A stretch of DNA of 9,165 nucleotides from Deltaproteobacteria bacterium (GTDB lineage Bacteria > SAR324 > NAC60-12): positions 7,430 through 16,594 of the forward strand of contig PBZZ01000055.1 of assembly GCA_002730365.1 (NCBI GenBank), in the 5' to 3' direction. The notes under the pieces are model-generated. The model had not been told where the DNA came from and searched no databases. It worked only from the letters and a program-made list of their open reading frames with translations. How positions within the stretch are numbered: the first letter of the stretch is position 1; each line of letters opens with the position of its first letter. Shown piece after piece: positions 6,882 through 9,165 of this stretch. Position numbers and translations under genes: made by a program.

Positions 6882-7367
6882 ATGTCGGAACAAATGTACC
6901 CTGTAACGAAGCAGGGACATGAACAACTCAAAACGGAGTTGAAACATCTGATGTCTGTTGTACGACCTGAAGTCGTTCAGGCAATTGCAGACGCCAGAGA
7001 ACATGGAGACTTAAAGGAAAACGCGGAATACCATGCGGCCAAGGAGCGTCAGGGATTCGTGGAGGGTCGTATTCAGGAGCTCAATGGCAAGCTAGCACAA
7101 TGCAATGTCATTGACATAAGTCGTCTCAGCGGAGAAAAAGTCATCTTCGGTGCTACAGTCACTTATGTCGATATAGAAACAGACGAGGAAAAAACTTACC
7201 AGATAGTCGGTGAAGATGAAGCCGACCTCGAGAAAGGTAAGATTTCTTACAATTCCCCAATTGCGCGTGCGTTGATCGGTAAAATTGTTGGGGATTCGTT
7301 GATCATTCCGATTCCAAAAGGCAAAGTAGAAGTGGAAATTAAAGATTTAGAATTCTTGGACAAATAA
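6882..7367 (+). CDS. greA: Transcription elongation factor GreA
   Basis: The 161-residue protein has the usual GreA length and architecture. The N-terminal coiled-coil hairpin spans about 10-77. Its tip carries the acidic residues D43 and E46 in [18 protein letters not shown], which stimulate RNA polymerase to cleave the backtracked transcript in its secondary channel. The C-terminal FKBP-like domain (about 84-158) has the motifs [12 protein letters not shown] (123-134) and [17 protein letters not shown] (137-153). The ATG is preceded by AGGAG at good spacing. It is the first gene of a plus-strand group with tlyA and parB, 5 nt before the next start. GreB differs in its C-terminal motifs and is less likely. 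Confidence 0.97.
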   Translation: MSEQMYPVTKQGHEQLKTELKHLMSVVRPEVVQAIADAREHGDLKENAEYHAAKERQGFVEGRIQELNGKLAQCNVIDISRLSGEKVIFGATVTYVDIETDEEKTYQIVGEDEADLEKGKISYNSPIARALIGKIVGDSLIIPIPKGKVEVEIKDLEFLDK

Positions 7368-7372
7368 TTTCC

Positions 7373-8119
7373 ATGGCTATTCGTCAAAGGTTGGATTTGT
7401 TGCTTGTTGAGCGTCAACTGGCTCCAAGCCGTGAGAGAGCTCAGTCTTTGATTATGGCCGGCAAGGTTCTGGTCAATGCAGAACGGGTCGACAAACCTGG
7501 CAAGAGCGTGAACTTGGACTCAAAATTGGTAGTTCAAGCTCAGGATCATCCATATGTTAGTCGAGGTGGAGTCAAGCTCGCTGGGGCTATTCGGGAGTTC
7601 CAAATTGAAGTCCTTGATCGAATTGCTTTGGATGTGGGGGCGTCGACAGGAGGTTTTACAGATTGCTTACTGCAGCACGGAGCCGAGAAAGTCTACGCGG
7701 TGGATGTCGGATATGGCCAACTAGCCTGGAAACTTAGACAGGATCCAAGAGTAGTCAACTTGGAACGCAAAAATATTCGTTATCTGGACTCGGTCAACTT
7801 AGCAGATCCAATTCAATTAGTTGTTGTGGATGCCTCCTTCATTTCTCTTCGATTGATATTGCCAAAACTTTATGAACTGATGACTGTTGGCTCCAAGCTT
7901 TTAGCGCTTGTCAAACCACAGTTTGAAGCAGGTAGAAAAGAGGTTGGTAAGGGGGGAAGAGTCAAAGAAGAAGTCGTTCATGCCAGAGTACTTAATGAAA
8001 TCATTGAGGCTTCAATCATCCTAGGATTCCGCATGTTTGGCAGTTGCGAGTCAAGTATTCAGGGCAAAAAGGGTCAAAATACTGAATATTTTGTTCATCT
8101 TGAGAAACCTTCAAAATGA
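7373..8119 (+). CDS. tlyA: TlyA-family rRNA (cytidine-2'-O)-methyltransferase
   Basis: This 248-residue protein has a TlyA architecture: an N-terminal S4 RNA-binding domain (about 5-60, with LDLLLVERQLAPSRERAQ and the MAGKVLVN strand), then an FtsJ-like SAM methyltransferase domain. Motifs are YVSRGGVKLAGA (61-72), LDVGASTGGFTDCLL (86-100), VDVGYGQLAWKLR (110-122), VDASFISL (152-159) and ALVKPQFE (178-185). The K-D-K-E tetrad typical of 2'-O-methyltransferases is present as K68, D153, K181 and E238. TlyA enzymes methylate cytidines of 23S rRNA, and in some species also 16S rRNA, which in mycobacteria affects capreomycin sensitivity. The older label 'hemolysin A' is probably misleading. The start is 5 nt after greA, and the last four bases overlap parB as ATGA. 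Which rRNA sites are modified cannot be told from sequence. Confidence 0.93.
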   Translation: MAIRQRLDLLLVERQLAPSRERAQSLIMAGKVLVNAERVDKPGKSVNLDSKLVVQAQDHPYVSRGGVKLAGAIREFQIEVLDRIALDVGASTGGFTDCLLQHGAEKVYAVDVGYGQLAWKLRQDPRVVNLERKNIRYLDSVNLADPIQLVVVDASFISLRLILPKLYELMTVGSKLLALVKPQFEAGRKEVGKGGRVKEEVVHARVLNEIIEASIILGFRMFGSCESSIQGKKGQNTEYFVHLEKPSK

Positions 8120-8943
8120 GCGAGCAAAGTTCACAGCGTTTTCTGCCGATTGATCGCATCAAGCCCAATCCTAATCAACCGCGTCGATCTTTTGATACCA
8201 AAGCCCTTCAAGAACTCAGTCAATCCATACAACAGCTGGGAGTCCTACAACCCCTGATCGTGAGAAATCATCCAATTATAGAAGGATGCTTTGAGCTGGT
8301 AGCTGGTGAAAGAAGGTGGAGAGCATTGCAACTGTCAGGAGAGACTCAAGCACCAGTCATTATCAAAAAGTTGGGTGATACCGAGGCTCTAGAAGTTGCT
8401 CTCCTTGAAAATATTCAGAGAGAAGATCTAACCCCAATTGAAGAGGGTCAATGTTACCATGAATTGATGCGGCTTAATGGATTAACTCAGGAGGAATTGG
8501 CTAGGAAGCTTGGCAAAGACAGGTCCACTGTCGCGAATATGGTTCGGTTGCTTGCTTTGCCAAAAGCAATTCAACTGGATTTGGAAATGGGGCGTTTAAG
8601 TGCTGGACACGCTCGAGCACTTCTCAGCCTTCCAAAGCATTCAGAGCAACTGAGGTTACGAGGAAGATTACTGCAAAATAACTGGTCTGTTCGTGAAACG
8701 GAGAAACAGGTTAAACTTATTATGGAGGTGCGAGAAAGTAGGGCTAGTAAGCATTTAGAAAAAATTGGAATCGCTGATGATCTGAATACAGAATTGCGTT
8801 CTATTGAATCTGAATTGCAGCGATACCTCGGCACAAAGATGCGAATCGATCACAAGCCGCCCTTTCGAGGAGAAATTAGGCTGAGCTACTTCTCAGCAGA
8901 AGAACTGGATCGCCTTCTAGATCTTTTAAGAAGTGCTCGATAA
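8116..8943 (+). CDS. parB: ParB/Spo0J-type chromosome partition protein (CTPase clamp)
   Basis: This 275-residue ParB has the standard three parts. The N-terminal CTP-binding domain carries IKPNPNQPRRSF (15-26), GVLQPLIVR (42-50), the GERRWRA box (64-70) and ENIQRED (98-104). A helix-turn-helix parS-binding domain follows (LTQEELARKLGKDRSTVANMV, about 123-143, plus GRLSAGHARALL at 159-170). A short C-terminal dimerisation helix ends in EELDRLLDLLRSAR. ParB loads at parS sites near the origin, slides as a CTP-bound clamp and acts with ParA. Its ATG overlaps the tlyA stop, so the two are coupled. No parA lies in the window: upstream is tlyA, and downstream no intact gene is seen in 222 nt. I noticed no parS-like palindrome. 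Its size and motifs fit a chromosomal ParB better than a plasmid one. Confidence 0.95.
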   Translation: MSEQSSQRFLPIDRIKPNPNQPRRSFDTKALQELSQSIQQLGVLQPLIVRNHPIIEGCFELVAGERRWRALQLSGETQAPVIIKKLGDTEALEVALLENIQREDLTPIEEGQCYHELMRLNGLTQEELARKLGKDRSTVANMVRLLALPKAIQLDLEMGRLSAGHARALLSLPKHSEQLRLRGRLLQNNWSVRETEKQVKLIMEVRESRASKHLEKIGIADDLNTELRSIESELQRYLGTKMRIDHKPPFRGEIRLSYFSAEELDRLLDLLRSAR

Positions 8944-9078
8944 ATCATGAATGTTTCTAACTCTTTTCGCTTCTTATGCAGTTGAGTTTTGCTCCGGAAA
9001 AGTGGTCAATTTTTAGCATGAATTTGCTACCCGTATTTGGATTGCCTTCGATGCTTACGGTCTCATTACAGGACTTAA
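8944..9078. other. Non-coding stretch after parB
   Basis: After the parB stop no convincing gene is seen. A frame is open from 9017 to the edge and another short frame begins with ATG at 9018, but neither resembles a family I know nor has a ribosome site. No clear intrinsic terminator for the greA-tlyA-parB group is visible. Confidence 0.4.
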
Positions 9079-9165
9079 CAATGTGGCGGGGAGATCGTTC
9101 TTACAGGCTCGGTTGCTGAAGTTCGGAATAACAAGCAACTTCGTGAACAATATCTTGCAGTCTGG
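9079..9165 (+). pseudogene. Remnant resembling the C-terminus of a LivF/LivG-type ABC transporter ATPase
   Basis: In the frame ending exactly at the window edge, a TAA at 9076 is followed by 29 codons. They include GEIVLTGSVAEVRNN and then KQLREQYLAV. This matches the conserved tail of branched-chain amino acid ABC ATPases: a 'G.IVL.G...E...N..(V/L)R..YLG' pattern that normally follows the H-loop and a 'YV.ENG' strand. None of the upstream ATPase motifs (Walker A, signature LSGGQ-like, Walker B) occurs in any frame in the 130 nt before it, and no start codon is available. It is therefore read as a decayed fragment, cut again by the window end. It could instead be a chance resemblance or a gene damaged by an assembly error near the GGGG run at 9088-9091. 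Confidence 0.35.

Noticed and set aside
9018..9116. ATG-started frame of 32 codons after parB
   Set aside because: No ribosome site, no recognisable sequence, and it overlaps the better-supported transporter remnant in another frame.
1..9165. A new defence system, CRISPR array, mobile element or origin with parS sites
   Set aside because: I looked for direct repeat arrays, transposase or integrase motifs, terminal repeats and parS-like palindromes on both strands and saw none. Almost all genes belong to known families in ordinary order.

Overview
The window carries about nine genes of a Gram-negative chromosome with moderate-to-low GC. The best guess is a marine deltaproteobacterium-like lineage such as SAR324. 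This rests on gene content only: a tail domain resembling that of myxobacterial-type S41 peptidases, a CheV, a chromosomal-type ParB and a remnant resembling branched-chain amino acid transport genes. No rRNA, tRNA, CRISPR array, integrase or transposase is visible.

Layout. (1) Positions 1-457 (+): the 3' end of a gene cut by the left edge, probably the extracytoplasmic tail of an S41-type processing peptidase. (2) Positions 462-3811 (-): a tight three-gene operon read right to left, encoding an FAD-dependent amine-oxidase-like protein, a DUF1365 protein and a Cfa-like SAM-dependent fatty-acyl methyltransferase. The intergenic distances are 1 and 7 nt. This trio is a recurrent bacterial lipid-modification cassette, known among other places from singlet-oxygen (RpoE/ChrR) regulons. 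A possible promoter of that sigma type lies upstream. The Cfa-like enzyme differs from true cyclopropane synthases at two active-site positions. (3) Positions 3812-4037: an AT-rich intergenic stretch with hairpins. (4) Positions 4038-6826 (-): a likely second operon encoding a CPBP-family protein with a signal peptide, a TauE/SafE permease and a CheV-type chemotaxis coupling protein. (5) Positions 6882-8943 (+), divergent from the CPBP gene: greA, a TlyA-type rRNA methyltransferase gene and parB, with a 5-nt gap and then an ATGA overlap. (6) Positions 8944-9165: no intact gene, but a short stretch at the edge resembles the C-terminus of a LivF/LivG ABC ATPase without its upstream part.

How the genes work together. 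The three lipid genes very probably act in one pathway on unsaturated membrane acyl chains. The greA-tlyA-parB group is housekeeping (transcript cleavage, ribosomal RNA methylation, chromosome segregation). The CPBP-TauE-CheV set has no obvious common function. I see no clearly new defence or mobile system. The points most worth checking are the variant Cfa active site, the candidate ECF promoter, the secreted CPBP protein with a beta-barrel-like C-terminus, and the transporter remnant.
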